Positions 16,495 through 24,097 of a DNA stretch of 30,086 nucleotides are shown here, in pieces. The notes under the pieces are model-generated. The model did not search any database. It worked only from the letters and a program-made list of their open reading frames with translations, and was not told the DNA's origin. The position numbers and the translations under genes are program-made. Source of the DNA: CBDUBU01 sp965365465. GTDB lineage: Bacteria; Bacteroidota; Rhodothermia; Rhodothermales; DASSAV01. How positions within the stretch are numbered: position 1 is the stretch's first letter; the number at the start of each line of letters is the position of its first letter. The stretch covers positions 1-30,086 of the forward strand of contig CBDUBU010000010.1 in assembly GCA_965365465.1 (NCBI GenBank), given 5' to 3'.

Positions 16495-17328
16495 TTAGAT
16501 AAGGTGATTCGGTATTTCTTCAGATGCCGCCAGGTGTGGCGCCGGAGTCGAAACAGGCGGCCTGAAACAGTATCCCCGGCCGCGAATGGTCTCGATGATT
16601 TCACCAGCCCCTGCCAGGCCCTGTGTGCGGAAAAGCTGACGCAGGTAATGGATATAGACATCAACCGTGTTGGTGCCGGGGTCGAAGTTGAGATCCCACA
16701 CGTCATCGAGGATCTGGTCCCGGCTCAACACCTCATAAGGATGCTGCATCAGGTAATCCAGCAGGTCAAACTCCTTCGGTGTCAGATGCACTTCCTTATC
16801 GACGATCCGAAGGCGTCGCGTCTTTCGGTTGAGGTACAGCGAGCGGGCAGCGCTGTCGCCGCCGGGCGACCGGACTTCTGCACCTTCCGGCAGTACTGTG
16901 GGCTGGTCATACGGATCAATCTCCGAAATGGAAACCGCCTGATAGGTTTGCAGGGTGCGACGGTGCGCGAGCACCTGCGCCTTGAGTAAGGGAAGGCTTA
17001 TCGGAATAGAGATCACCGCATGGGCGCCGGTTAGCAGCGCAGCAGCCTGCTCGTCGGGGTTCGGGCTGCAAACGGCGAAAAGAGGAACCGAAGTCCACGC
17101 AATTCGGGTATAGAGGGCGCTCATCACCGGCGCACAGAATACATCCCATTCAAAAAGCACAGCGTCCGATGCAATCATCGCCCGAATGAGCACCTGCTCC
17201 CTTTCGGAAGAAAGGTTCAGAAAGTCGACTTCATCGGGCGTATAAAGGGCTACATCCAGCGCAGAAGGGTATGGTTCTCGAAGGATAGCAGCCACATGGG
17301 CATCGTCGCTGACCAGGCAAACCTTCAT
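16495..17328 (-). CDS. OmpR-type regulator with degenerate receiver domain
   Basis: A 277-aa regulator. The C-terminal winged helix (about 158-262) is canonical OmpR/PhoB: LTPKEFDLLDYLMQHPYEVLSRDQILDDVW, then NTVDVYIHYLRQLFR and ETIRGRGYCF. The N-terminal half has receiver shape but not receiver chemistry. The acidic pair Asp8/Asp9 is present, but the phospho-acceptor position in SDAVLFEWDVF is Glu60, the Thr/Ser position aligns with Cys87, and the invariant Lys aligns with Ile108 (VISIPIS). It therefore probably works without Asp phosphorylation, either constitutively or through ligand or partner binding. There is no adjacent kinase. An OmpR-type array of 11-bp repeats lies 149 bp beyond its 3' end, which suggests local target control. 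Confidence 0.85.
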   Translation of the reverse strand: MKVCLVSDDAHVAAILREPYPSALDVALYTPDEVDFLNLSSEREQVLIRAMIASDAVLFEWDVFCAPVMSALYTRIAWTSVPLFAVCSPNPDEQAAALLTGAHAVISIPISLPLLKAQVLAHRRTLQTYQAVSISEIDPYDQPTVLPEGAEVRSPGGDSAARSLYLNRKTRRLRIVDKEVHLTPKEFDLLDYLMQHPYEVLSRDQILDDVWDLNFDPGTNTVDVYIHYLRQLFRTQGLAGAGEIIETIRGRGYCFRPPVSTPAPHLAASEEIPNHLI

Positions 17329-17464
17329 CGCGTTTCAAAGCGGAATAGTCTAGTATTCGGGAAGACAGGAAGGCCGGAAACCAGTCGAATGATGCAAGTC
17401 AAATGCTCGGACGCTGCCCGTCATACGGGAGGTATCGGCAGCAACACGGAAAACTAAAACCGTA

Positions 17465-17474
17465 TTTGTACAAA
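17465..17474. promoter_or_regulatory. Perfect 10-bp palindrome in a divergent region
   Basis: TTTGTACAAA lies between the divergent regulator (start 17328) and the PH-like gene (start 17604). It could be an operator half or core; a 10-bp palindrome can easily arise by chance. Confidence 0.2.
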
Positions 17475-17603
17475 GAACGGCAGAATCCGGAGGGTCCAGG
17501 AGCCGCCGCAGGGTTTCGTGAAACACCTGACGCTGAAATCCGTGAAGATAACTGTAGCCCTGGCGCGACTTGTCCATTATGGGCGCAAATCAACTCCTTC
17601 CTC

Positions 17604-18362
17604 ATGACCACCAGACCGGTAATTTCCATGCCTCCCAACAGCATCAGCCTCCCTGTAACCGTCGATGTTTCCTTTTCAGAGGTCACACAGGGCATTTTCG
17701 GCATCGAGGGCTGGCTTGACTACTCGGACGAGAGGCTCGCGTTCACGTATCGTACGAAAGATATGTATGCGCGGGTGTCCGATCAGAAGACGCTTGAACT
17801 ACCCCTGGACGGACTGCGGGAAGCGGTTCTGAGACGCTGGGCGCTTGGCGCGACGCTGATTCTGCATCCGCGTCGCCGTGAGATTCTGGATGAGATGCCC
17901 GGAGCAGATCCGGACAAGCTGGTGTTCAAGATATCGAAAGCGGATCGCCGGCAGGCTGTGGCCCTGGCAGATCAGTTGCAACGCATCCTGTCGGAAGATG
18001 AAATGTCAGGCATTCCTTTCCGGCTTCCTGACGACAATTTCGGGTTGACGGAGATCGGGGGGGTGCTTTATCTCGAAGAGGAGTATCTTGTGTTCGATGT
18101 CGGGACGGGACTGCCGGGCGGGTCCCGGAAGGATCACCAAATCATCAAGATCGAGTATGCCGCCCTTAACAAGCTCCAGTTAGACAGGGGCTTGCTCAAA
18201 GACCGGCTGCACGTCGCACCTAAAACGAATGAGTTGTTGCAGGCAATGCCGGGAACCTACAAGGAGGAACTGGTGCTCTCCATACGAAAGAAATACAGGG
18301 AAGCGGTAGAGCAGCTCGTTTACGAGGTCAGGCGGCAAAAGAGGAAGTCGGCGAGCGCTTAG
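17604..18362 (+). CDS. Tandem PH-like-domain protein, function unknown
   Basis: A 252-aa soluble protein without signal peptide or membrane helix. Two similar units are visible, about 33-135 and 155-245. Each begins with a strand pair (GWLDYSDERLAFTY; GVLYLEEEYLVFDV), continues to a LELPLDGL or IKIEYAAL strand, then an LxxxPG turn (DEMPGADPDKLVFKISK; QAMPGTYKEELVLSIRK), and ends in an amphipathic helix. This beta-barrel plus C-terminal helix pattern resembles bacterial PH or GRAM-like folds; that fold call is an inference. The frame is open from 17403, but the ATG at 17604 (or 17628) fits better because the upstream 67 codons look non-coding. Neither start has a clear Shine-Dalgarno. A four-helix membrane protein follows 41 bp later and may be co-transcribed. 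Confidence 0.65.
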   Translation: MTTRPVISMPPNSISLPVTVDVSFSEVTQGIFGIEGWLDYSDERLAFTYRTKDMYARVSDQKTLELPLDGLREAVLRRWALGATLILHPRRREILDEMPGADPDKLVFKISKADRRQAVALADQLQRILSEDEMSGIPFRLPDDNFGLTEIGGVLYLEEEYLVFDVGTGLPGGSRKDHQIIKIEYAALNKLQLDRGLLKDRLHVAPKTNELLQAMPGTYKEELVLSIRKKYREAVEQLVYEVRRQKRKSASA

Positions 18363-18403
18363 CTGACCTGCCCCTTCGTCGGTTCAATCAGTTGAAGAAT
18401 CGA

Positions 18404-18802
18404 ATGGAAATTCCACAGTCTTATCAGGCGGCGGCCTGGATTGCTACGGTCGGGTTTGCGGGCCTGACCGTGTTTCATCTACTGCTGGCGGCAGGCGCTC
18501 CACTGGGTCGCCTGGCCTGGAGAGGCAAATATGTGCGGCTTCCTCTTTCCTTGCGCATGGCAAGTCTGTTTTCGGCGGGCCTTCTGGTCTTCGGCGCCAT
18601 CTGCGTGCTGGAACGCACCGGCGTGATCGAACTGCTGGGCCAGCCCCGGATCGTCGGTGCGACTGTATGGACGCTGGCCGTGATTTTTGGACTGAGCGCA
18701 ATGGGGAATGTCCTTTCGGGGGGCAAGCTGGAAAAACGAGTTATGACGCCTGTGGCCTTAACATTGTGCCTCGCCTGCCTGGCTGTAGCCTTTGCCCCGT
18801 GA
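18404..18802 (+). CDS. Four-helix integral membrane protein, function unknown
   Basis: A 132-aa protein with hydrophobic helices at about 10-32, 50-68, 80-100 and 111-130, joined by short loops such as GRLAWRGKYVRLP. GAAGAA-like purines precede the ATG at 18404; an in-frame TTG at 18392 is also possible. No catalytic motif is visible. It follows the tandem PH-like gene on the same strand and ends 8 bp from the convergent osmC stop. Confidence 0.65.
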   Translation: MEIPQSYQAAAWIATVGFAGLTVFHLLLAAGAPLGRLAWRGKYVRLPLSLRMASLFSAGLLVFGAICVLERTGVIELLGQPRIVGATVWTLAVIFGLSAMGNVLSGGKLEKRVMTPVALTLCLACLAVAFAP

Positions 18803-18815
18803 GCAAGCGCTCACG
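18798..18815. terminator. Hairpin shared by two convergent genes
   Basis: CGTGAGC (18798-18804), loop AAGC, GCTCACG (18809-18815) make a perfect 7-bp stem. Its arms contain the TGA of the plus-strand membrane gene (18800-18802) and the TGA of osmC on the minus strand (18813-18811). The same hairpin forms in both transcripts. There is no T-run on either side, so any termination would be weak or need a factor. Confidence 0.4.
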
Positions 18816-19242
18816 CCTCGCGCCTTTCTGCGAGTTTCGCTTCTTCCAGTACGATTTCAACGCTGGCAAGGGCCTTCGAGACAGGACAATTCTGTTTCGC
18901 CGATTCTGCATACTGACGGAACTCGGACTCGTCAAGATGCTCGACTTCAGCCTCAGTGCGGAGCACAATCTTCGTAATGGCGAGCTTGCCGGCGTCCATG
19001 TGTACTTTAGCCGTGGTGCGGACGGAGGCCGGGACGTGGCCGTCCTCGCTCATCGCGTGCGCCAGCGCCATCGAGAAACATCCGGCGTGGGCAGCGGCGA
19101 TCAGTTCTTCGGGATTGGTTCCGCCTGCCTGCTCGAAGCGCGAGGCAAAGGAATAGGGTTTTTCGAAGTCGCCGAACCGGATGGTCCCGTTGCCCTGTTT
19201 CAGGTTTTTGCGCCACTCGGCCTGTGCGTCACGTACGATCAT
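18811..19242 (-). CDS. osmC: OsmC/Ohr-family peroxiredoxin
   Basis: A 143-aa protein of the OsmC type, which reduces organic hydroperoxides with a reactive cysteine pair in the cytoplasm. The two expected cysteines are Cys55 in AAAHAGCFSMAL and Cys119 in QNCPVSKAL, each in its family context, and the TNPEELIAAAHA stretch supplies the conserved glutamate. The N-terminal GTIRFGDFEKPYSFASRFEQAGGTNPEE layout favours OsmC over Ohr. GAGAGA lies 8 bp before the ATG at 19242. The DinB-like gene 43 bp upstream is on the same strand, so they may be co-transcribed. Confidence 0.9.
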   Translation of the reverse strand: MIVRDAQAEWRKNLKQGNGTIRFGDFEKPYSFASRFEQAGGTNPEELIAAAHAGCFSMALAHAMSEDGHVPASVRTTAKVHMDAGKLAITKIVLRTEAEVEHLDESEFRQYAESAKQNCPVSKALASVEIVLEEAKLAERREA

Positions 19243-19285
19243 AAGAATTTCTCTCGGAAGTTAACTGTGCAGAAACGGGAGCGCT

Positions 19286-19822
19286 TCAGCGGCTCCACGG
19301 AGGGGTAACGTCGTTCATGCGGGCATAAGCGATAAGCTGGCCCAGATGCTCCGTCGGATGCATGGGAAGGAACAGCAGTACGCTGCGAACGGTGGCCTCC
19401 GAGCCGCCGAACCATTCCACCATCTCTTCCATGCTCGCGTCCTCGGTTGCCTCAACCACCGTATGCAGGTAGTCGAAGGATTCGCGCAGAACGTCGATAA
19501 CCTCGTCCTTGCCGGTAACCTCAGCTTCAAAGTTGCGCGGGTCGATTCCTTCAGGCATGGGCGTTCCGAGGCGGCTGGCGATAAAGTAGTTGGCTGCCGC
19601 CACATGCATAAGCGTCTCGCTCACGGAGCGCACCCCTTCGGCGGGCCGCCAGTTGTACTTCTCAGCCGGGATGGCCTCGGCAAGGCTCAACAGCTTTTCC
19701 CCCGGATCGTCGATGGCCCGCATGATTTCTCCCCGGTATCCCGGCAGCGACGTGTCCTGTGCGAGCGCCGTCGTGCAGATGAAAAAGATCAGCATCAAAA
19801 CAGGAATTGCCTTTGCTTTCAT
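19286..19822 (-). CDS. Exported DinB-fold protein
   Basis: A 178-aa protein from the ATG at 19822; the longer open frame upstream runs through an intergenic repeat and is rejected. Residues 1-21 form a signal peptide (PVLMLIFFICTTALAQ). The mature part has the DinB/YfiT four-helix pattern with a histidine triad placed to bind one metal: His73 (LMHVAAANYF), His155 and His159 (PMHPTEHLGQL). Cytoplasmic relatives include thiol transferases and damage-induced proteins; the exported versions, frequent in Bacteroidota and relatives, have no assigned reaction. It lies upstream of osmC on the same strand, which would fit a thiol or oxidative-stress role, but that is inference. Confidence 0.82.
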   Translation of the reverse strand: MKAKAIPVLMLIFFICTTALAQDTSLPGYRGEIMRAIDDPGEKLLSLAEAIPAEKYNWRPAEGVRSVSETLMHVAAANYFIASRLGTPMPEGIDPRNFEAEVTGKDEVIDVLRESFDYLHTVVEATEDASMEEMVEWFGGSEATVRSVLLFLPMHPTEHLGQLIAYARMNDVTPPWSR

Positions 19823-19903
19823 AGTCGTCAGTCCATTTGAAGTTTGCGACGGCGGGTGGAAGGATTCAATATATGAAAAAAGAATGAACCCGATTGAGGG
19901 ATT

Positions 19904-20043
19904 CAGGCAAACAAAAAGAACGTTTCCAACCGGCATAACGCACAAGGGAACGGCGTTCCCTTCCCCGATATACTTATCCTGAGCAATGCGAAGGACCTGT
20001 GTTCGATGGCTTGCAGGCGGCTTGACGGGAGAAACAGCGCCGC
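19904..20043 (+). repeat. 140-bp dispersed intergenic repeat, copy A
   Basis: This aligns without gaps over 140 bp to copy B at 23957-24096 with 27 mismatches by hand count (about 81% identity). A 20-bp core (19961-19980) is identical and is followed by AGGA, which can pair with TCCT in the core. It lies upstream of the DinB-like gene and beyond the 3' end of the PQQ dehydrogenase gene. It has no coding content of its own and probably belongs to a multicopy genome-wide element. Confidence 0.75.
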
Positions 20044-20134
20044 AAGGGGCGCTTTCCAGGCCATCCAAAGTCGTCGGGAGAGCGAGGACAGAGCAGGCAA
20101 AGGGACGAGGTTCAAAATACAAGCGTTAGGCGCA

Positions 20135-22255
20135 TCAGTTTGGGAGCGCAAAGGCGATCAGCTTATCTCCAACCGGGGTTCCAAGCTTGCCTCCTCCCGT
20201 CGCCGCAATCACGACGTATTGCTTGCCGTCAATCTCGTAGGTGCTCGGTGTGGCATAGCCGCCGTAGGGAAGCTGGTATTCCCACAGGATCTTGCCCGTA
20301 GCTGCCTCAAAGGCGCGGAAGCGCTCGTCGCGGGTGGCTCCTATGAACAGGACGCCGGTATCGGTGACGAGCGGGCCGCCGAAGTTCTCCGTTCCGGTAG
20401 GAGCCATGCCCTGCGCTTCCAGTTCCGGATAAACACCGAACGGTACGCGCCAGCGCAGGCGGCCCGTTTTCAGGTCCAGCGCGTTCAGGCTGCCCCAGGG
20501 CGGCGCAGTGGCCGGGTAGCCGTCCGGGTCGAGAAACCGGTTGTATCCCTTGACGGCATAATTCGGCTTTAGATCGCCTGGCGTTTCTACAGACTGTTCC
20601 GCCTTCTGGTTCAATAAAAAACCAGTGAGTGCCTGTAGCTCCTCATTGGAGATAGAAGGAAAACCCGGCATGGCGCCGCGCCCCGTCGTGATGAGCGCGC
20701 CCAGCGAGAGCGGCTCGTACTTCAGGTTCAGATTCTTGAGCGCCGGGATGCCCTCCATGCCCTCGCCGTCCGCGCCATGACACGAAACGCACCCCTTCTG
20801 CATATAGATTTGTTTGCCTGGATGCATGTCACCGGACCCGGCCCGCGAGGGATCGTTCACATCGATCATCTGAATGTCCCAGGCAATCTCATTGGCATTT
20901 ACGTAGAGGACTTCTTCTTCGGGGTCGTACGCGCCGCCGCCCCACTCGCCGCCGCCGTGCAATCCGTAGTAGATGATGCCGCGCTCCGAAGGAGGGGCGT
21001 ACCAGTCGCGGTCGGCATTCTGCAACTTCTTCAGCGCGTAGGTGCGTGCTTCCGGCGTTCTGGTCGTGATGTCTGTGTCCGTCACGAGTTGTTTCGAGAA
21101 CGGTTCCGGCCACGTGACGAAGGGTTGGGTCGCTGATGCTTGTTCGCCGTAAAGCAGTGAGGGCGGCGCCGGTCTTTCTTCCGCTCCGGAAAGCAACGCG
21201 CCCGTCAACCGGTGGAAAATGAACGTGTTGCCGGTCTTGGTTGTCTGGATCGCTACGGGCGTTTTTACGCCGTTGATGGTGAGTTCGGAAAGGATCGGGG
21301 CGCAGGGCACGTCCATGTCCCACAGGTCATGGTGGATGACCTGATAATGCCAGACGTGGGCGCCCGTAGCGGCGTCGAGCGCCACGACGCTGTTTCCGAA
21401 CAGGTGGTTGCCTTCGTTGAATGGGCGGTAGAAATCGAACTTGGGCTGGCCCGTGCCGAAGAAAACCATGCCGTTTTCCTCGTCCACCGAAAGCCCTCCC
21501 CAGACGTTTACGCCTGCGCCGGTGCGCCAGAACGTGGTGTCGCTGTAGGACTCATAACCAACCTCGCCGGGATGCGGGATGGTATTAAAGGCCCATTGCA
21601 GTTCGCCCGTCTCTGCGTCGTAAGCGCTGACGTTTGCGTGAGCCGCCCAGGAGGAGGAGCCGATGAGGACAAGGTTTTCGTAGATGACCGGAGAAGCAGA
21701 GGAGGTAAGACCCATGCGCCCCGGCGGAAAGTGGCGTCCTTCGTTCAGATCGACGATGCCCTCCACACCGAAGGAGGTCGCCGCCTTGCCCGTGCGAGCG
21801 TTCACGGCGTTTATCAGGCTGCCGGCGACGTAGAAGATGCGTTCCTCTTTTCCTTTTTTCCAGTATGCCACGCCCCGGTTGACATGGTTGAATTCCGGGC
21901 GTTCGATCCTGTCAAAAGAGGGTCGGTAGCGCCAGCGTTCTTCGCCCGTAGCAGCATCCAGCGCAACCAGTTCTTGCATTCCGGTCGTGAAATATAGAGT
22001 GCGCCCTACAACAATGGGGTTGCACTGCACGTTGGCCGGGCTGCCGGAGGTGTGCGTCCAGGCCACTTGGAGGTTTTGCACGTTCTCCGGTGTGATCTGC
22101 GCCAGTTCGGAATAATGCGTGATGCCGGGATCGCCTCCTGTGACAGCCCAACTCTGAAAGGGCGCCGGTTCAGGCTCAGGTTCCCGGCACGCCGGGAGCG
22201 TGAGTAACAGCAGGGCAATCAGGAGCTTGGTTGCAGGATATAGCCGAAGTGTCAT
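20135..22255 (-). CDS. PQQ-dependent dehydrogenase lipoprotein with embedded cytochrome c domain
   Basis: A 706-aa protein from the ATG at 22255. The N-terminus is a lipoprotein signal with lipobox LPAC (Cys23). The body is a beta-propeller with PQQ-type tryptophan-docking motifs such as LVALDAATGEERW, VVALDAATGAHVW and FRAFEAATGKILW. A cytochrome c module with haem motif CVSCH (Cys489-His493) is inserted between propeller blades rather than fused at an end. It resembles membrane glucose/alcohol quinoprotein dehydrogenases, oxidising a sugar or alcohol in the periplasm and passing electrons through its own haem. The substrate cannot be read from sequence. No PQQ biosynthesis gene is in the window. 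It is divergent from the fucosidase gene, with 140 bp between starts. The frame also permits a start at 22312, but that would put 19 residues before the signal. Confidence 0.9.
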   Translation of the reverse strand: MTLRLYPATKLLIALLLLTLPACREPEPEPAPFQSWAVTGGDPGITHYSELAQITPENVQNLQVAWTHTSGSPANVQCNPIVVGRTLYFTTGMQELVALDAATGEERWRYRPSFDRIERPEFNHVNRGVAYWKKGKEERIFYVAGSLINAVNARTGKAATSFGVEGIVDLNEGRHFPPGRMGLTSSASPVIYENLVLIGSSSWAAHANVSAYDAETGELQWAFNTIPHPGEVGYESYSDTTFWRTGAGVNVWGGLSVDEENGMVFFGTGQPKFDFYRPFNEGNHLFGNSVVALDAATGAHVWHYQVIHHDLWDMDVPCAPILSELTINGVKTPVAIQTTKTGNTFIFHRLTGALLSGAEERPAPPSLLYGEQASATQPFVTWPEPFSKQLVTDTDITTRTPEARTYALKKLQNADRDWYAPPSERGIIYYGLHGGGEWGGGAYDPEEEVLYVNANEIAWDIQMIDVNDPSRAGSGDMHPGKQIYMQKGCVSCHGADGEGMEGIPALKNLNLKYEPLSLGALITTGRGAMPGFPSISNEELQALTGFLLNQKAEQSVETPGDLKPNYAVKGYNRFLDPDGYPATAPPWGSLNALDLKTGRLRWRVPFGVYPELEAQGMAPTGTENFGGPLVTDTGVLFIGATRDERFRAFEAATGKILWEYQLPYGGYATPSTYEIDGKQYVVIAATGGGKLGTPVGDKLIAFALPN

Positions 22256-22395
22256 GCCATAAACAGTTGAAAAGTGGACGGGGAACGCCTTTGGGATTGT
22301 AGAAGCTGACACTTATCATCTGGGCAGAGCAAGCACGCTTTCCGGCTGCGCCGATAGCTTGTGCGTCTGCAAGAGTAGTCAACCTGTACCCGGCC

Positions 22396-23853
22396 ATGAA
22401 AAGACACCTTCCGCTTCCTTTTTTCCTAGTCGTTGCGTCAATCTTCATAGCGCCGCCCTCGCAGGCTCAGTACCAGCCGAGTTGGGAATCCCTGGACAGC
22501 CGCCCGAACCCTTCCTGGTGGGGCGATGCAAAGTTCGGTATTTTCATCCATTGGGGACTCTATTCCGTTCCCGCCTTCTCCAAAGTGGGAGAGTACTCGG
22601 AATGGTACTGGCATTCGCTGGTGGACGGCAAGCCGGAATATGTCGATTTTCACCGGCGCGTGTACGGAGATGCTTTCACCTATGCGGATTTTACGCCGAT
22701 GTTCACGGCTGAACTGTTCGATCCGGAGCAGTGGGCTTCCATCTTTGAGCGCTCCGGCGCGAAGTATGTCGTGCTGACCTCCAAGCACCACGACGGATAC
22801 TGCCTGTGGCCGAGCGAGGAGGCTGACCGCTCCTGGGGGCGCCCCTGGAACAGCGTGGAGACCGGCCCGCAGCGCGACCTGCTGAGAGATCTCTCGGAAG
22901 CGGTGCGGGACGCGGGTTTGAAGATGGGGATTTACTACTCGCTTTACGAATGGTACAACCCGCTCTACCGCGCGGACGTAGATCTGTTTGTGGAAAAGCA
23001 TTATATCCCGCAGTTCAAGGATGTGGTTACGCGCTACCAGCCTTCGGTAATCTTCGCAGACGGGGAATGGGATCACCCGGATACAACGTGGAAAAGCGAG
23101 GAGGTCATTGCATGGCTGTATAACGAGTCGCCGGTCAGAGAGGATGTGGTGGTGAATGACCGGTGGGGCAAAGACATACGCCACCGGCACGGCGGTTATT
23201 ACACCACGGAATACGGCTCCGGGCTTCCCGATGCCGCCAATCCGTGGGAGGAGAACCGGGGCATGGCGCACTCCTTCGGGTACAGCCGCACCGAGCACAT
23301 CGACGATTACAACACCGGGCAGCAGTTGGTGCTCATGCTGATCGACATCGTCAGCCGGGGCGGCAATTTTCTGCTGGACATCGGGCCTACGGCGGACGGG
23401 CGCATTCCGGTCATCATGGAGGAGCGGCTGCTCCAGATGGGCGCCTGGCTCCAGGTGAACGGGGAGGCGATCTACGGGACAAAGCCGTGGAAAACTACCG
23501 CGCAGTGGAGCAAGGGCGAAATTCAGGAGCCGGAGCGCGCCCAGTACATGGGTGAATACGACATCCTGAAACTCACCGTCAGCCCGGACGAAGGAAAAGC
23601 CGTCAAGGAAATCTTTTTCACGCAAAAGGAAGATGATCTGTACGCCATCACACCGGTTTTCCCGAACGGTGAACTGGTGGTCAGGGGTGTTCGGGTGCCA
23701 CCCGGTGCAGCGGTTACGCTGCTCGGCTACAACGAGCCGCTGCGCTGGAAAGCTTCCGGAGAGGACCTCGTGATCGAGGTTCCCGCCCTGGTTCCGCACG
23801 AAATTGCTCACGCCTATGCCTACACCTTCAGAATTGCAGGCGTGGAACCATAA
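22396..23853 (+). CDS. Exported alpha-L-fucosidase (GH29)
   Basis: A 485-aa enzyme with a signal peptide (residues 1-24, ending SQAQ). It hydrolyses terminal alpha-L-fucose from glycans by a retaining mechanism. GH29 landmarks are WWGDAKFGIFIHWGLYSVPAF, EYSEWYW, VLTSKHHDGYCLWPS, and FADGEWD, with Asp222 as the expected nucleophile. A C-terminal beta-sandwich begins near 370. Length and order are normal for a bacterial GH29 enzyme. The start ATG at 22396 has only weak upstream purines. It converges with the DUF4249/TonB-receptor operon, and repeat copy B fills the space between them. It may supply fucose or fucosylated fragments for uptake. Confidence 0.94.
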   Translation: MKRHLPLPFFLVVASIFIAPPSQAQYQPSWESLDSRPNPSWWGDAKFGIFIHWGLYSVPAFSKVGEYSEWYWHSLVDGKPEYVDFHRRVYGDAFTYADFTPMFTAELFDPEQWASIFERSGAKYVVLTSKHHDGYCLWPSEEADRSWGRPWNSVETGPQRDLLRDLSEAVRDAGLKMGIYYSLYEWYNPLYRADVDLFVEKHYIPQFKDVVTRYQPSVIFADGEWDHPDTTWKSEEVIAWLYNESPVREDVVVNDRWGKDIRHRHGGYYTTEYGSGLPDAANPWEENRGMAHSFGYSRTEHIDDYNTGQQLVLMLIDIVSRGGNFLLDIGPTADGRIPVIMEERLLQMGAWLQVNGEAIYGTKPWKTTAQWSKGEIQEPERAQYMGEYDILKLTVSPDEGKAVKEIFFTQKEDDLYAITPVFPNGELVVRGVRVPPGAAVTLLGYNEPLRWKASGEDLVIEVPALVPHEIAHAYAYTFRIAGVEP

Positions 23854-23956
23854 AAAAACGGTCTGGCAGGCAGTGGTCAGGGAAGCAGGCATGACCGATC
23901 GCCTGCTGTTCTCAAGGCATGGAGTTTTCCCGGTTCGGCAGGACACGACTACGGGC

Positions 23957-24096
23957 CAGGCAAACAAAAAAAACGTTCGCAACCGGCGTAACGGGCAAGG
24001 AAACGGCAGTCCCTTCCCCGATATACTTATCCTGAGCAGCACGAAGGATCTATGCTTCGAGGCTGGCAGGCGACCCGCCAGGAGAAATAGCGCTGC
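23957..24096 (+). repeat. 140-bp dispersed intergenic repeat, copy B
   Basis: The partner of copy A, in the same orientation and of the same length. It starts 103 bp after the fucosidase stop and ends 2 bp before the stop of the DUF4249 gene. An internal inverted repeat has arms ATCCT (24029-24033) and AGGAT (24045-24049) around 11 nt. In copy B this hairpin has five base pairs, while copy A has one mismatch. Confidence 0.75.
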
Positions 24097-24097
24097 T

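Noticed and set aside
19823..20122. 100-residue N-terminal extension of the DinB-fold protein
   Set aside because: The frame passes through repeat copy A, and the ATG at 19822 begins a clear signal peptide.
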